A DNA stretch of 34,146 nt from Mesoaciditoga sp964503355 (GTDB lineage Bacteria; Thermotogota; Thermotogae; Mesoaciditogales; Mesoaciditogaceae): the NCBI GenBank assembly GCA_964503355.1, contig CAZCZS010000011.1, forward strand, positions 1 to 34,146, in the 5' to 3' direction. Position 1 is the first letter of the stretch; each line of letters opens with the position of its first letter. Both the position numbers and the translations under genes were made by a program. Below the pieces are notes generated by a model. It made no database searches and was not told the DNA's origin. It worked only from the letters and a program-made list of their open reading frames with translations. Positions 16,904 through 25,213 of this stretch are shown one piece after another.

Positions 16904-17908
16904 TCAGAGATCGATCTCCTCCTTCACAAGACTCTTCAATACTTCAAGAGCTTTATCGGCATCGTTCAAATCACACACTTCTGAAGGTGTATGAATGTAT
17001 CTGGTCGGAATGGATAAAGCGGCACTCGGAATGCCCTTTCTCGCCCTTTCAAAAGCGTAAGCATCCGTTCCACCAAAGGGAAGCACTTCCAATTGATACT
17101 CTATTTTGTTTCTTTCAGCCACGTCTTTTAAAAGCTCTACCACCTTCGGATTCGAAACGCTCATGGAATCCATCACCTTTATCGCCGGTCCTTTTCCCAG
17201 TACCATGGAAATCCTTTTGTGAGCTTTTGGAACGTCCGCCGAATCCGTCACGTCCACGGCTATGGCCAAATCCGGATCTATTTCAAATGCTCCAACCGCC
17301 GCTCCAACGAGACTATGTTCCTCTTGAACACTGAAAAGCGTGTAAAGATCGTTGTATGGTGTGTCGGCATTCAGAAGCAACTCCACCAAAATCGCACACC
17401 CTATTCTGTCATCTAGGGCTGGAGAAACGACAAGATCTTTTTTGAAAATGGGATAGGAATCGTAAATTCCAAAGCTTCCAACGGAAAGTTTTGACACGTC
17501 TTGAAGAACATCAACGTAGAGGTTATCAAATGTCATCTCTCTAAGATTCTTCTTGAACGTCTCTCCATCTTCTTCCTCCATTCCAACAACGCCCACAATG
17601 CCGTTGAAATTCAAACGACTTCCGTAGAGAATTTGCGGTATGATGCCACCAACTGGTTCTATTCTCAAAAATCCTTTTTCGTCCACATGCGTTACAACCA
17701 CACCGATCTGATCCATGTGAGCTCCCAAAAGGACCTTCTTTTTGTTTTTTCCATTTCCATTTTTCCACGCTATCAAATTTCCAACTTTATCCACTTTGTA
17801 ACCATCAACGTGATCCTTTATCAAATCTATTATCGTTTTTCTCGTTCCCTCTTCTCGACCGCTTGGTCCAAAAGAAGTCAGTAACGTCTTCAAACGTTCC
17901 AAGTTCAA
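16904..17908 (-). CDS. M42 family metallo-aminopeptidase (third of three in tandem)
   Basis: M42 enzymes form large tetrahedral (TET) dodecamers that trim peptides in the cytoplasm using two metal ions. The 334 residues contain His64 in GAHMDQIGV, Asp in ALDDRIGCA, the catalytic Glu pair in SVQEEHSLVGA, Asp in AVDVTDSAD, and His in TRYIHTPSE, so all metal ligands and the general base are present. TTG is the start, overlapping the previous stop as TTGA, with GAGGTGG seven bases upstream. Older databases name this family endoglucanase, which is a misannotation. Divergence from its two neighbours suggests different peptide preferences or mixed complexes. Confidence 0.93.
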   Translation of the reverse strand: MNLERLKTLLTSFGPSGREEGTRKTIIDLIKDHVDGYKVDKVGNLIAWKNGNGKNKKKVLLGAHMDQIGVVVTHVDEKGFLRIEPVGGIIPQILYGSRLNFNGIVGVVGMEEEDGETFKKNLREMTFDNLYVDVLQDVSKLSVGSFGIYDSYPIFKKDLVVSPALDDRIGCAILVELLLNADTPYNDLYTLFSVQEEHSLVGAAVGAFEIDPDLAIAVDVTDSADVPKAHKRISMVLGKGPAIKVMDSMSVSNPKVVELLKDVAERNKIEYQLEVLPFGGTDAYAFERARKGIPSAALSIPTRYIHTPSEVCDLNDADKALEVLKSLVKEEIDL

Positions 17909-18897
17909 ATCAAAGCCACCTCGCTTTCAACGAAAGCTTTTACAAGCTTAAAAGTATTTTCAAAATCCATTTTCGAGATCAAAGAAATCGGAGAATGAAT
18001 GTACCTAGCTGGTACAGCGACGACACCGGCAGGAATTCCGGAAAAAGTTCTGGCTATTCTTGCCGCATCGGTTCCCCCAGCTGTTCTCCTTTTTATCTGA
18101 TAGGGTATGTCATTCTTCTTTGCGATCTGTTTTAAACTCTCAAAAATTCGTGCATCTATAACGTAACCGGAGTGAACCGCCACCAAGACCGGTCCATCTC
18201 CCACGTGTGTAGCCCAATGCGCTTCTTCTAACTCCGGATTGTCCCCAGCGGTTGTACCTTCTATAACCAAAGCCAGATCCACATCCAAATTCGCAGCCGC
18301 AACCGCGCTCCCTCTCAAACCAACTTCTTCTTGCGAAACGAAAGAGAGGTAAAGGTCAAAAGGGAATTTTTCTTCCATTTCAATAAGCTCTAACATGATA
18401 GCGCATCCAACCCTGTCATCAAATGCTTTTCCAACGTAGAAATCTCCACAAGCGGTGAAGTTAGTGGTGAAAAACACCGGATCTCCAACTTTGATTTTCG
18501 AAGTTTTTCCCACGAAAATGGAAAGGTTGTCAAAAGAAGGGCTCTCACCACTTTTTTTCTGAAGATGAATCGGTTTAAAACCGATCACACCGTCACTCTT
18601 ATCACCTATTCTGACTTTTTTTCCAACGAGTACGCGCGGGTCTACACCACCAACCGGTGCAAACTTCGCGATAAAATCATCTTCTATCCTCGTAATCATC
18701 AGTCCCACTTCGTCCATATGGGCGAAGAGCCCGATCTTAAAATCATGACTTTTACCGGGAATAAATACGGTTAAATTTTTCATAAAATCTTCTTTGTAAT
18801 CGTAACGATGCCTTTCAACTATCTTCTTCACGTAATTAACAACATCATCTTCAAAACCAGATATCGCTTGAATGTTTGACAGATCTTCAAGAAACAC
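17905..18897 (-). CDS. M42 family metallo-aminopeptidase (second of three in tandem)
   Basis: The roughly 330 residues carry AHMDEVGLM, KAFDDRVGCA, SQEEVGLRGS and RYIHSPIS, so the metal site is intact. The fourth ligand is Glu (VIEGTTAGD), where the two sister genes have Asp; both are seen in the family. The GTG at 18897 is chosen because TGGGGTGA ends five bases before it; a GTG nine bases upstream lies inside that Shine-Dalgarno. It overlaps the preceding gene by 11 bases and the following by 4. Expected role: cytoplasmic peptide turnover as part of a TET particle. Confidence 0.93.
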   Translation of the reverse strand: MFLEDLSNIQAISGFEDDVVNYVKKIVERHRYDYKEDFMKNLTVFIPGKSHDFKIGLFAHMDEVGLMITRIEDDFIAKFAPVGGVDPRVLVGKKVRIGDKSDGVIGFKPIHLQKKSGESPSFDNLSIFVGKTSKIKVGDPVFFTTNFTACGDFYVGKAFDDRVGCAIMLELIEMEEKFPFDLYLSFVSQEEVGLRGSAVAAANLDVDLALVIEGTTAGDNPELEEAHWATHVGDGPVLVAVHSGYVIDARIFESLKQIAKKNDIPYQIKRRTAGGTDAARIARTFSGIPAGVVAVPARYIHSPISLISKMDFENTFKLVKAFVESEVALI

Positions 18898-19894
18898 TTT
18901 TTTCACCCCATTTTAGTGTGAAGGCACTCAAAAGCCTGGCGGTTGACCACACGTCCTTTAAAGAGATCACTTCAACCGGTGTGTGCATATACATTTGAGC
19001 CAAGGAAACCAGCATGACAGGTACACCTTTGTAGGAAAGCTGAATGGCATCGGCATCAGTGCCGGTTCTAGACGGATTCGGCTCGATTTGATAATCGATC
19101 CCTTCTTCCTTCGCCGTCTCAACCATGATATCGTAGATCTCCATGTAAGTTCCAACACCCAAAGACAACGCGGGGCCCTTTCCCAATTCGATCTTTGGAG
19201 CATGTTTCGAGTCGTTGTCTGCAAATGTAACGTCGATGGCTATTCCTATATCCGGTTTCATCTCAAAAGCTCCCGTCAAAGCACCCACCATTCCCACTTC
19301 TTCTTTTGAAGAGAAAAGCGCGTACACGCTTGGACGATTTTCCACATACGACAATTTTTTCAAAGCCATAACGACCGCCGTAACGCTAGCCCTATCGTCT
19401 AACGCTTTGCCACTGACGTATTCTTGGGCGAGCGTTGAAGCTTTGACATCCACCACGCCAACATCTCCAACCTTTGCGTCTGGTGCGCAACTCAAATCCA
19501 AAAAGAGCGAATCAAAGGTCACATCTTTTCTTGGTCCTTTTTGCAGGTGAGGGGCGAGCATTCCTATTATTCCATATTGAAAACCGTTTGAGGTTTTTAT
19601 CTTTATTCTCTGTGAGGGTAAAACCTTCGGATCCACTCCACCGATCGGTACAATTCTGGCGTATCCATTTTCCACCTTCGAAATCATTATACCTATCTCA
19701 TCAACATGTGCGGAAAAGAGTATCTTCTGCGGCTGATTTCCAGGTAAAATGGCCATCAAAGAGTTGGATGAAAGTCTTCGAAGATCACAAATTCCATTTA
19801 ATTCTTCCTTCAAAACGTCGATAACTTCATCTTCGTACCCAGACGGGCCGAAAGAGTTGGAAAGTTTTTCCAACAAAACGGATATCTTTTTCAA
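18887..19894 (-). CDS. M42 family metallo-aminopeptidase (first of three in tandem)
   Basis: The 335 residues contain SAHVDEIGIM, KALDDRASV, SSKEEVGMVGA (catalytic Glu pair), IAIDVTFAD and MYMHTPVEV, a complete M42 active site. The TTG at 19894 is preferred to an ATG at 19909. GGGAGAGG lies five bases before the TTG, whereas the ATG has no ribosome site and would sit inside minC. The TTG comes one base after the minC stop. From memory, T. maritima also has minC followed by three M42 genes (around TM1047-TM1050), so the arrangement is ancestral rather than a recent duplication. Confidence 0.93.
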   Translation of the reverse strand: MKKISVLLEKLSNSFGPSGYEDEVIDVLKEELNGICDLRRLSSNSLMAILPGNQPQKILFSAHVDEIGIMISKVENGYARIVPIGGVDPKVLPSQRIKIKTSNGFQYGIIGMLAPHLQKGPRKDVTFDSLFLDLSCAPDAKVGDVGVVDVKASTLAQEYVSGKALDDRASVTAVVMALKKLSYVENRPSVYALFSSKEEVGMVGALTGAFEMKPDIGIAIDVTFADNDSKHAPKIELGKGPALSLGVGTYMEIYDIMVETAKEEGIDYQIEPNPSRTGTDADAIQLSYKGVPVMLVSLAQMYMHTPVEVISLKDVWSTARLLSAFTLKWGEKSVS

Positions 19895-19895
19895 T

Positions 19896-20558
19896 TCAAC
19901 CTCTCCCATTAGCGAATTTCAGATTGTCGTATTCCTCAAACACAACTTTACCGCTTCTAACGTGTGCGACGGAATTTTTCAAAGTTTCAGACAGATGCGC
20001 AACGTGATTGGCTATTTGAATCAGCTCGGGATTCATAGAAACGGCGTAAATTATGGAATTCTCTTCACCTTTCACCCCAGCGCGAACAACGCCTTTGGCT
20101 TCACCTAAAATTATGACATTTCCGGCCGAGATTATCTCCCCGCCGGAATTCAGATTTCCCATCACGATCACGTCTCCATCATGAATAACGGCCTGACCCG
20201 ATCTGATCGTTTTTTTAACGACTTTGGTTGGATTTAAACGTTTTTTCGTTTCACTTTCCACAACGTTCAATTTCTGCTTGACGGATATTCTATTTGGAGT
20301 TTTCCTGTTCATCTCTCCAACAAGGATTTCCCCAACTTTGAACCCTTTATCTTCTATGAAAGCCACTATTTCGGTGATATCTTTCGAATATTTTTCACGA
20401 TCTTTTACCATTATCGATAACTTATCGCCAGGTGCGAAGAAACCTTCCAGTTGAGAAAATTTATTGGTAACATCGGCAAAAAGTTGGGATAAATCCTCGT
20501 ATTCTTCTATGAAGAGTACTACTCCTCTCTTTGTCATCCGAAGATCGATGCTTCCCAT
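19896..20558 (-). CDS. minC: Septum site-determining protein MinC
   Basis: MinC prevents FtsZ rings from forming away from mid-cell. The 220 residues have an N-terminal FtsZ-binding domain (about 1-100) and a C-terminal right-handed beta-helix (about 118-205). The latter shows the repeated glycine turns IRSGQAVIHDGDVIVMG, LNSGGEIISAGNVIILG, AKGVVRAGV and IIYAVSMNPELIQIA; RSGQ belongs to the MinD-contact face in the family. AGAGGTGAATAA precedes the ATG. minD and minE are not adjacent; the only MinD-family ATPase here is FlhG. Confidence 0.95.
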   Translation of the reverse strand: MGSIDLRMTKRGVVLFIEEYEDLSQLFADVTNKFSQLEGFFAPGDKLSIMVKDREKYSKDITEIVAFIEDKGFKVGEILVGEMNRKTPNRISVKQKLNVVESETKKRLNPTKVVKKTIRSGQAVIHDGDVIVMGNLNSGGEIISAGNVIILGEAKGVVRAGVKGEENSIIYAVSMNPELIQIANHVAHLSETLKNSVAHVRSGKVVFEEYDNLKFANGRG

Positions 20559-20609
20559 TTATTCACCTCTCATCTTCCACTTTGAATAAGGGAAAAAATT
20601 ATCGTTTCT

Positions 20610-20843
20610 TCACATTTTGGCTTTTATGTAATCCACGACATCCTTGACGGTTGAAAACTTTTCCAGTTCTTCATCTTCTACCTTTATTCCGAACTCATCT
20701 TCAAAGGCCATGACGATATCCACCACGTCCAACGAATCCGCACCAAGATCATCGATGAAGGAAGAATTTTCACTTATGCTTGTCGGTTCAACCCCCAACT
20801 TGTCGGCTATTATGCTTTTTACCTTTTCAAAAACATCATCCAT
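20610..20843 (-). CDS. acpP: Acyl carrier protein
   Basis: ACP carries growing acyl chains on a 4'-phosphopantetheine arm. The 77 residues include the attachment site Ser37 in LGADSLDVVD, and the acidic helix II and loop are typical (DIVMAFEDEFGIKVEDEE). The ATG at 20843 is chosen over one six bases upstream because GGAGGG abuts the upstream ATG. No fab or pls gene is close; the gene lies alone between rbgA and minC. The 51-base gap downstream to minC is one of the largest in the run but holds no hairpin that I can see. Confidence 0.96.
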   Translation of the reverse strand: MDDVFEKVKSIIADKLGVEPTSISENSSFIDDLGADSLDVVDIVMAFEDEFGIKVEDEELEKFSTVKDVVDYIKAKM

Positions 20844-20858
20844 TTTCATCCCTCCGCT

Positions 20859-21665
20859 TCAAATTTTATCAAATTCCTCTGGCGTTTCGTAGGAAATTCC
20901 ACCAAATTCACCATGTGTTATCTCACGATGAACGGTAAGGAGGGCGCGGTTCATATCCAAAACGCCTCCTTTTAAAAGGAAATTACGTTTTCTCGCGTAA
21001 TTTTCGACTCTTTCCATCACGGATGAACCTTTGGCTATTTTATCCAAAATATCCGGTCTGATCTTACACAACAAGTTTAACTCATAGTAAATAAGGGCTT
21101 CAAAGTCTATCTTTTCCACGTCTATGACGTTACACAAACCCAGTTTGGCGTAAAGAAGATCGCTGAATATCTTCGGATAAATCACACCTGGTGTGTCAAG
21201 CACTCGCAAGCGATCGTTAATCCTTATCCATTGAATCGCCCTTGTAACTCCCGGTCGATCTCCTATGGAAGCAGAACGTCTTCTTTTGAGCATGTTAACC
21301 AACGTTGACTTGCCAACGTTTGGCATGCCAACGATCGCTATGTTCGTTTCTTTCGAACGCTCAAAAATCTCGAAGATCTTGGTCGCATTTTTCATCTTTT
21401 TCAACGAACCTGCCATAACGTTTATACCGTTTTTTGAAAAGGCGTTGATCCACTTATCGGTGATCTTGGGATCTGCCAGATCACTTTTGTTCAAAAAGAT
21501 CATCTTCGTCTTATCTTTGAAATACGGTTCTATATCCAGCGGTCGCGTGGCCATTGGAGCGCGCGCATCCACTATTTCAACAACGCCTTTAACTATTTTC
21601 GTTAAGGATTTAAGCGCCTTTTTCGCCTTCTCAACGTGAGATGGATACCATACCTCTATTTCCAT
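20859..21665 (-). CDS. rbgA: Ribosome biogenesis GTPase RbgA (YlqF)
   Basis: RbgA is a circularly permuted GTPase needed for late assembly of the 50S subunit. The 268 residues show the permuted order: DARAPMATRP near the N-terminus, G4 NKSD, then G1 GMPNVGKSTLVNML, G2 region RPGVTRAIQW and G3 DTPGV, followed by a helical C-domain. The ATG at 21665 follows AGGTGTG; an in-frame upstream ATG at 21716 would lie inside lepB. Its place beside rplS and rpsP fits ribosome assembly. Confidence 0.94.
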   Translation of the reverse strand: MEIEVWYPSHVEKAKKALKSLTKIVKGVVEIVDARAPMATRPLDIEPYFKDKTKMIFLNKSDLADPKITDKWINAFSKNGINVMAGSLKKMKNATKIFEIFERSKETNIAIVGMPNVGKSTLVNMLKRRRSASIGDRPGVTRAIQWIRINDRLRVLDTPGVIYPKIFSDLLYAKLGLCNVIDVEKIDFEALIYYELNLLCKIRPDILDKIAKGSSVMERVENYARKRNFLLKGGVLDMNRALLTVHREITHGEFGGISYETPEEFDKI

Positions 21666-21673
21666 TTTCACAC

Positions 21674-22498
21674 CTACCGATTCAGTTTTATCGCCCCAAA
21701 ACGATTCAAAGGCCATATTCTCAAGAAAGGTGAACCCACCATGTTGGCATCAGGCACGAAACCCCAGTATCTGCTGTCAAAAGAATCAGTCGTGTTATCG
21801 CCCATTACGAAGAAAAATCCCTTTGGTACATGAATGGTCACGTTTCCAAAGCTGTCGGTCGTCACGTATTTTCCCCATAGCTTTGAAAACTTTTTATAGA
21901 CTTGTGTATAATCCGTGTCGCTGTTGAAATAACTCAAAATCTGGTATTTGGGATCTAATGGATATCTTTCAGGATGAGCCAATTTTTCGTAGAAGTTCGG
22001 ATCGGCGAATATTCCCTGCTTGGAATAAAGTCTATCTTTGAGATCCGCAGGAATTTTGCCGTTGACTTCCAAGTGGTAAAGGTATGGATGTCCTTGGGCA
22101 GGTACAAGCTTTAAAGTGTCACCTCCGACCCCAACAAGCCTTTTAACGTACTTAACGTGACCGTGAAACTTAGCCGGACTTAATGCATCCATGAGTTTGT
22201 CAAAAGGTCCTAACATTCCAAGAGCCGTTTTGTCAACGAATGGTGTCCAAAATACCACTATCTCCCCAACTTTTGGCCATTGATAGTGAGACGTTACCTT
22301 ATCCACAAACATCCTATCGTTCAACTGAATGGTTGGCAACATGGAACCCGTCGGAACTACCATCGTGTCCAACACGTACAATTTTACGGCTATCGCTATG
22401 ATGAAAGCGATCACAAAGGCCTTGGTCCACTCCCAGGCCTCGTGCTTCGCTTTCTGGTATATCACTTTATCTTTCTTTTTTTCACTTTTTGGTTTCAC
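21674..22498 (-). CDS. lepB: Type I signal peptidase LepB
   Basis: This enzyme cleaves signal peptides at the outer face of the cytoplasmic membrane. The 274 residues have one N-terminal membrane helix (about 26-44), the catalytic Ser52 in VVPTGSMLPT, the general base Lys119 in YVKRLVGVGGD, and the C-terminal box MGDNTTDSFDSRYWGFV. About 100 residues rich in Tyr and Pro lie between box D and box E as an extra periplasmic insert. The start is GTG behind AAAGGAAAAAC, overlapping rplS by 17 bases. It shares the run with ffh, linking targeting and processing of exported proteins. Confidence 0.95.
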   Translation of the reverse strand: MKPKSEKKKDKVIYQKAKHEAWEWTKAFVIAFIIAIAVKLYVLDTMVVPTGSMLPTIQLNDRMFVDKVTSHYQWPKVGEIVVFWTPFVDKTALGMLGPFDKLMDALSPAKFHGHVKYVKRLVGVGGDTLKLVPAQGHPYLYHLEVNGKIPADLKDRLYSKQGIFADPNFYEKLAHPERYPLDPKYQILSYFNSDTDYTQVYKKFSKLWGKYVTTDSFGNVTIHVPKGFFFVMGDNTTDSFDSRYWGFVPDANMVGSPFLRIWPLNRFGAIKLNR

Positions 22499-22838
22499 GT
22501 TTTTCCTTTATGCGGGCCTTCTTACCTCTCAAATTTCTGATGTAATAAAGCTTTGCTCTTCTTACCTTTCCATGGCCCACGACTTTTATATCTTTGACTG
22601 TTGGACACGAAAACGGAAAGATCTTCTCCACTCCTATTCCGTTGTGCGAGATCTTCCGAACGGTGAACGTTCTGCCTCCTGCAGAACCGGACATCGCGAT
22701 GACGTAACCTTCAAAAAGTTGTTCTCTTTCTTTTCCGCCTTCAACAACGGCAGTTGTAACTTTCACATGATCTCCTATTGCCAATTTGGGCCATTCTTTC
22801 TTGTATGGCATTTCAACGGCCCTGATGAGTTGATCCAT
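22482..22838 (-). CDS. rplS: 50S ribosomal protein L19
   Basis: L19 sits at the 30S-50S interface. The 118 residues match the family along their length (LFEGYVIAMSGSAGGRTFTV, GIGVEKIFPF, GKVRRAKLYYIRNLRGKKAR). AAGGAGGGAAACAAA gives a strong ribosome site. The start lies 26 bases inside the upstream SPOUT gene. Confidence 0.98.
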   Translation of the reverse strand: MDQLIRAVEMPYKKEWPKLAIGDHVKVTTAVVEGGKEREQLFEGYVIAMSGSAGGRTFTVRKISHNGIGVEKIFPFSCPTVKDIKVVGHGKVRRAKLYYIRNLRGKKARIKEKRETKK

Positions 22839-23424
22839 TTTGTTTCCCTCCTTGATAAATGTTTTCTCCTATTATTCTATCCAAAGTAATAGAGACAGCG
22901 GCTCTTACGGAAAGATGATTGTAATCAGACTTTCCTCTTATAGGTTCTAGAGATAATTCACACGTTTTCAAGATCTCATTCGACATCCCTTGTCCCGTAC
23001 CAAAAAGAAGTAAAATAGGTCTTCTTTCCCTTAACGCGATCTCTTTCATCTCATCGTATGAAATGGTATTTTCCCTCTTTTTAGCGGATGTGAAAACTTT
23101 TAAAGGCGTGAGACCATCATTTTCTTCGGTTATCTCCTCAACGAGATCTTCATAATAGGGTAAAAGTTTAACGATCCTCAACGCCTCTGCACGTGAAGGA
23201 TTGTATTCCCTTCCAAATCCGCTTCTCCAATAGTTCAAAACCCGCATAACGATCTGTCTTTGCATTGGTAAATTGTTTACTATATAATACCTTTTTATTT
23301 GGTAAGTTCTACACGTGCGTGCTATATCGTGTACATCCATATTCGCCACGGCCGTCGTGACGATCTTTCCATCTTTACCGATCATGGGATAATGGAGAAC
23401 CGCAACGTAAATGTTGTTCAACAT
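22813..23424 (-). CDS. SPOUT-class RNA methyltransferase (Methyltrn_RNA_4 family)
   Basis: The 203 residues belong to a SAM-dependent SPOUT family often found between trmD and rplS. Diagnostic stretches are AVLHYPMIGKDGKIVTTAV, MDVHDIARTCRTYQIKRYYI, the G-rich SAM loop LLFGTGQGMSN and the knot element HLSVRAAVSITLDRII. The RNA target is not known to me; T. maritima has a relative in the same place (TM1570, from memory). The ATG has GGAGATG upstream and overlaps the trmD stop by seven bases. This overlap suggests the two methyltransferases are made together. Confidence 0.88.
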   Translation of the reverse strand: MLNNIYVAVLHYPMIGKDGKIVTTAVANMDVHDIARTCRTYQIKRYYIVNNLPMQRQIVMRVLNYWRSGFGREYNPSRAEALRIVKLLPYYEDLVEEITEENDGLTPLKVFTSAKKRENTISYDEMKEIALRERRPILLLFGTGQGMSNEILKTCELSLEPIRGKSDYNHLSVRAAVSITLDRIIGENIYQGGKQNGSTHQGR

Positions 23425-24164
23425 TCTTTAAGCATCTCCTTGAAAAGCTCGACTAAAGCTGCCTTTTCTTCCAGAGTTAATTCATGTTTCAAAAAGAGAT
23501 CCGGTCTTTTCTGGATGGTTCTTTTCAAAGCGTCTTTCAGGAGATATCTTCCGATCTTCGCGTGATCACCACTTCTGAGTATTTCGGGAACTTTCATTCC
23601 TCTGTATTCCATCGGACGGGTGTAGTGTGCGTAATCCAAAAGATCGTTGTAGAACGAATCGTTTACCACGGATTGCTTTTTTCCCACCACACCAGGAATC
23701 ATCCGAGCTATGGCGTCTATAAAGACCATCGTCACGTATTCGGCGCCACTCACGACGAAATCTCCAATGGATATCTCCTCATCCACGATGGACATTATCC
23801 TTTCATCCAGTCCTTCATATCGACCGCAGAGGAACATCAAATCTTTTCGTTGGGCCAATTCCTTGGCTTTTTCCTGGTCAAATCTCTCTCCTTGTGGAGA
23901 TGGGTATATCACCCACGGGCGTTCGAATCTGGCAACGTAGTCATCAAACAACTCAAAGACAGGTTCAACTTTCATCACCATTCCCACACCCGTTCCGTAA
24001 GCGTAATCATCCGTAGTTCTATGAACATCGTGCGTGTATTTTCTAAGATCCAACGTTTCGAAGCGGATTATTCCATTTTGAATGGCTCTTCCAACGACAC
24101 CGAACTTCGTGAACGGCTCAAATACTTTCGGAATGGTGGTGACAACTTCTATTCTCAATACCAT
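23418..24164 (-). CDS. trmD: tRNA (guanine-N1)-methyltransferase TrmD
   Basis: TrmD makes m1G37 in tRNAs with a G at position 36, preventing frameshifts. The 248 residues contain GTGVGMVMKVEPVFE, the knotted SAM site LMFLCGRYEGLDERI and EISIGDFVVSGAE, and the C-terminal DYAHYTRPMEYRGMKVPEIL. The ATG overlaps the rimM stop by ten bases and has only a weak AAGAAG ribosome site, pointing to translational coupling. Confidence 0.97.
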   Translation of the reverse strand: MVLRIEVVTTIPKVFEPFTKFGVVGRAIQNGIIRFETLDLRKYTHDVHRTTDDYAYGTGVGMVMKVEPVFELFDDYVARFERPWVIYPSPQGERFDQEKAKELAQRKDLMFLCGRYEGLDERIMSIVDEEISIGDFVVSGAEYVTMVFIDAIARMIPGVVGKKQSVVNDSFYNDLLDYAHYTRPMEYRGMKVPEILRSGDHAKIGRYLLKDALKRTIQKRPDLFLKHELTLEEKAALVELFKEMLKEC

Positions 24165-24667
24165 ATCATCTTCTTGATCTTGATTTTGGAGTGTGCCTTG
24201 TCCAGATTCAACACGTAATCCTTTATCGATGGTATCAACACTTCGTCACCTTTTTCGCTTTTAACCACGAAAACGTCGTTTGAACCGGTCTGAATAACAT
24301 CTTCGATTTTTCCAACGTACTTTTCATCTTCATCGTAAACTTCCATTCCAACCACTTGATAAAAGTAATACTCATCTTTTCCAACGCTTGGAAGCTCGTT
24401 TTCTTCAACTGTGATCTTCTTTCCAACTATTCTTTTGGATTTGTTAACGCTGTCGAACCCTTCAAGTTTAACCAGGAAATTCTTTTTTTTGGAAAGCTTC
24501 GCGCTCTTAAGTTTAACCTTCAAAGATGAAGAACCATCTTCTATCCATACCTGTTTACCCTGAAAACTGTCAAAAACATCGTCCTCAGTGTAAACGTAAA
24601 CCTTAACATCTCCCTTCAAACCGAAGGTGGTGTAGATCTTTCCAATTTCAACGTGACGTTCTTTCAT
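24155..24667 (-). CDS. rimM: 16S rRNA processing protein RimM
   Basis: RimM helps mature the head of the 30S subunit and binds S19. The 170 residues have the two expected parts: an N-terminal beta barrel (IGKIYTTFGLKGDVKVY) and a PRC-like C-terminal barrel (YQVVGMEVYDEDEKYVGKI, DEVLIPSIKDYVLNLD). It begins one base after the stop of the KH gene. Confidence 0.95.
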   Translation of the reverse strand: MKERHVEIGKIYTTFGLKGDVKVYVYTEDDVFDSFQGKQVWIEDGSSSLKVKLKSAKLSKKKNFLVKLEGFDSVNKSKRIVGKKITVEENELPSVGKDEYYFYQVVGMEVYDEDEKYVGKIEDVIQTGSNDVFVVKSEKGDEVLIPSIKDYVLNLDKAHSKIKIKKMIWY

Positions 24668-24668
24668 C

Positions 24669-24902
24669 TTATCTTATCACCTTAAGTTCGAACTCTCCAT
24701 TTCCCCTTTTCAAAGACCTCAACAAGAGATCGATGGATTTTATCGTTCTTCCACTTTTTCCGATTATTTGACCTATATCATCATCCGATGCGAAGATCTC
24801 GTAGATCACTTTCTCGCCTTCAAATTTCTCGTTGATTTTCACCAAATCTGGCTCCTTGCACGCAGCTTTGACGAGGAATTCCAAAGGTTCCCTCAAATCC
24901 AA
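24669..24902 (-). CDS. khpA: KH-domain RNA-binding protein KhpA
   Basis: This short KH protein (about 77 residues) carries the RNA-binding loop IGKSGR in IGQIIGKSGRTIKSIDLLL. KhpA-type proteins bind many RNAs and always sit between rpsP and rimM in such operons. The TTG at 24902 follows AAGGAG by eight bases; a GTG at 24911 overlaps the rpsP stop as GTGA and cannot be excluded. Confidence 0.92.
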   Translation of the reverse strand: MDLREPLEFLVKAACKEPDLVKINEKFEGEKVIYEIFASDDDIGQIIGKSGRTIKSIDLLLRSLKRGNGEFELKVIR

Positions 24903-24907
24903 AGCAC

Positions 24908-25189
24908 TCACTCCTTAGAACTCTTAGCGTACTTCTTTTCATGAAGTTTCTGCATCACTCCATTTTTGGAGAGCAAAGATCTGACGGTATCGGTAGGTTG
25001 TGCTCCCCTTTCAAGCCAAAAAAGCGCTCTTTCGTTGTTGATGTTGATCTCAAAAGGTTTTCTCATTGGATTGTAGTAACCCAGCGATTCGATGTAAGCA
25101 CCATCTCTTGTTTTTTTGGAATCGACAACGATCACTCTGTAAAAAGGTTGTCCGCGTTTTCCCATTCTGGTAAGTCTTATCTTTACCAT
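24908..25189 (-). CDS. rpsP: 30S ribosomal protein S16
   Basis: The 93 residues match S16 throughout (MVKIRLTRMGKRGQPFYRVI, SLGYYNPMRKPFE, WLERGAQPTDTVRSLL). GGAGGTG lies about 12 bases before the ATG, slightly farther than usual. It follows ffh by 24 bases. Confidence 0.98.
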   Translation of the reverse strand: MVKIRLTRMGKRGQPFYRVIVVDSKKTRDGAYIESLGYYNPMRKPFEININNERALFWLERGAQPTDTVRSLLSKNGVMQKLHEKKYAKSSKE

Positions 25190-25213
25190 GATTCTTCACA
25201 ACACCTCCGTTTT

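Noticed and set aside
16904..19894. Endoglucanase annotation often given to M42 proteins
   Set aside because: The sequences hold complete metallo-aminopeptidase active sites and no glycosidase signature.
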